Shown here piece by piece: positions 62,800 to 64,000 of a DNA stretch of 64,000 bases (its first letter is position 1; each line of letters opens with the position of its first letter). The notes beneath the pieces were generated by a model. The model saw nothing but the letters and a program-made list of their open reading frames with translations, was not told where the DNA came from and ran no database searches. The position numbers and the translations under genes were made by a program. This stretch comes from Symbiodinium natans (Eukaryota > Sar > Dinophyceae > Suessiales > Symbiodiniaceae), in NCBI GenBank assembly GCA_905221605.1, contig CAJNDS010002240.1:417501-481500 (forward strand), written 5' to 3'.

Positions 62800-64000
62800 G
62801 TTTTTAGGGGTTTTAAAGTCTTAGGGCCTTGTCGGCTCTGGGGTCTCTAAGGTCTGGTCCGCTATAAACCCCAGAGTGGGTTTTGGTTTGCAGGGTCTTT
62901 GTTTCTTTTTTTGTTTTGGGGGGGAAGGTATGTAAGTTTCAGGATTCAGGGCTTCAGACTTTTTGGGTTCTAGGGTCTAGGGTTTCGGGCTTCGGGATTA
63001 GGGATTGGGGGGCTCACACAGCTGAGGGCTTCGGGCTGAGGGCTGACAAGATCCTCCCCCCACCGCCCCGGAGTGCATGCCTGGGGTTTAGGGTTTAGGG
63101 TTTGGGGTTTAGGGTTTAGGGTTTAGGGTGTAGGGTTTAGGGTTTAGGGTTTAGGGTTTAGCGTTCAGGGCTAGTTCTTCAGGGGTTTAGCGTTCAGGGC
63201 TAGTTCTTCAGTGGGGCTTGAGGGTGTAAGTGTAGGGTTTACGGTTAGGGTGTCGTCATACGGACCACATTACAGACCCCCCCCCCGCCCCCCGCAAGCA
63301 TCTCAATCCTCCATCTTCTCTAAACTTAAACACCTCCAGACCCTAACGCCCAAAACTTTCAACTGAATCACCAAGCAAACCTTCAATCCCCTAACCCCAA
63401 AACCAACCCCCAAAAAAGCTAACCAGACCCCAACAGGCCGAAAACCCCATACCTTCCAGAAAAACCCTGAACCCAGAACCCCAAACCCTCAACCCTGAAC
63501 AAACCTCGCGAGCGCGCCTGTGAGAGATCGGCGGGTAGCGGGCCAGGCCATGGGTGCGCCTCGGACCTTACGGTTGAGGGTTGAGGGTTTGGGGTTAGAG
63601 GTTGAGGGTTTAGGGCTTAGGGTTCAGGACTTGGGGCTGGGAGTTTCTGAGGGTGCTAGATTCTGTGCTTTAAGGGTTCTCTGGTCGCTAAGGGGCTTAG
63701 ATGTGAGGTGAGGATTGAGGGTTTAGGTCGGTTTGAGGCTCGAGGCTCTGGATCTAAGGGTGGGGTTCGAGGTTTGAGATTCGCGGTTTAGGCTTTGAAT
63801 TGCGGTTCGAGGCTTGAGGCGCAAGGCTTGAGAATTTAGTTTGGGGTTTGACCCCTAAAACCCTAAACCCTACACCCTAAACCCTAAACCTTGTTGTCAT
63901 GCTTCTGCGGCCTACAACTCTGCTAAACTCTGAACCCTCATGAGGGGATAATGATGAGCGTCTGCTTGTGCATCGTGAAACAAATCTGAAGATTTTTTTC
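62800..64000. other. Telomeric arrays resume
   Basis: TTTAGGG-like words from 62945, a clean array at 63084-63160, then a GAGGTTTGAGG-type degenerate tract. Only one weak exon candidate (63519). Confidence 0.6.
63519..63560 (-). CDS. Exon-like block at the right end
   Basis: CCGAG|GC then APMAWPATRRSLT and a GC donor; AG|GC repeated at both ends. Confidence 0.25.

Noticed and set aside
61611-62807. Frames up to 384 codons in the CT tract
   Set aside because: A purine-free strand cannot contain stops; low-complexity artefact.
1-64000. Window as a chromosome end (true telomere)
   Set aside because: Arrays are short, in both orientations and interleaved with exons; no terminal array.

Overview
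This is a nuclear window from a dinoflagellate-like eukaryote. The evidence is three-fold: TTTAGGG-type telomeric heptamers and their variants are scattered in both orientations over almost the whole window, introns use GC and GA as well as GT donors with an AG|G acceptor preference, and short (16-137 nt) exons sit in introns of about 75-2,200 nt. No recognisable bacterial gene was seen. Most long open frames are translations of repeats, not genes.

The main content is one very long minus-strand gene, read here by hand from small exons. Its order follows a SNF2-family ATPase with a RING finger between the two helicase lobes (SHPRH/RAD5/HLTF type). From N to C terminus (high to low coordinates): acidic start and UBA-like stretch (50.97-50.39 kb), basic NLS-like exons (49.9-48.0 and 43.8 kb), Walker [13 protein letters not shown] (41.9 kb), Ia CPSHLVDQW (38.2 kb), a long insert (37.3-29.2 kb), DExH box ILDEFHESE (28.7 kb), LSGTPP (27.5 kb), RING-H2 (15.0-13.2 kb), VFVQWADLE (8.2 kb), [13 protein letters not shown] (5.2 kb), GRVRRIGQ (4.3 kb) and a stop at 2.66 kb. 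About 73 exons and roughly 1,600 codons are proposed; nearly all neighbouring exons agree in reading phase. Further minus-strand exon-like blocks at 51.1-56.6 kb are either more N-terminal exons or the next gene upstream.

The striking feature is intron design. In the sense direction most introns carry (TTTAGGG)n just inside the donor and (CCCTAAA)n just before the acceptor, so each intron is bounded by inverted telomeric arrays that could pair. Bases at the donor are often repeated right after the acceptor, as expected if introns arrived by insertion (introner-like). Intron interiors hold several MITE families, a DUF7869-like pseudogene (21.8-22.3 kb), a 980-bp TIR element (45.5-46.5 kb) and assorted unique tracts.

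From about 57.1 to 62.8 kb telomeric arrays nearly vanish. That block holds low-complexity DNA, satellites, a decayed retrotransposon endonuclease fragment (61.07-61.26 kb) and a 0.9-kb polypyrimidine tract. Telomeric arrays resume to the end of the window. All protein assignments are from reading translated sequence and family knowledge; no alignment or transcript was available, so individual splice sites are provisional.
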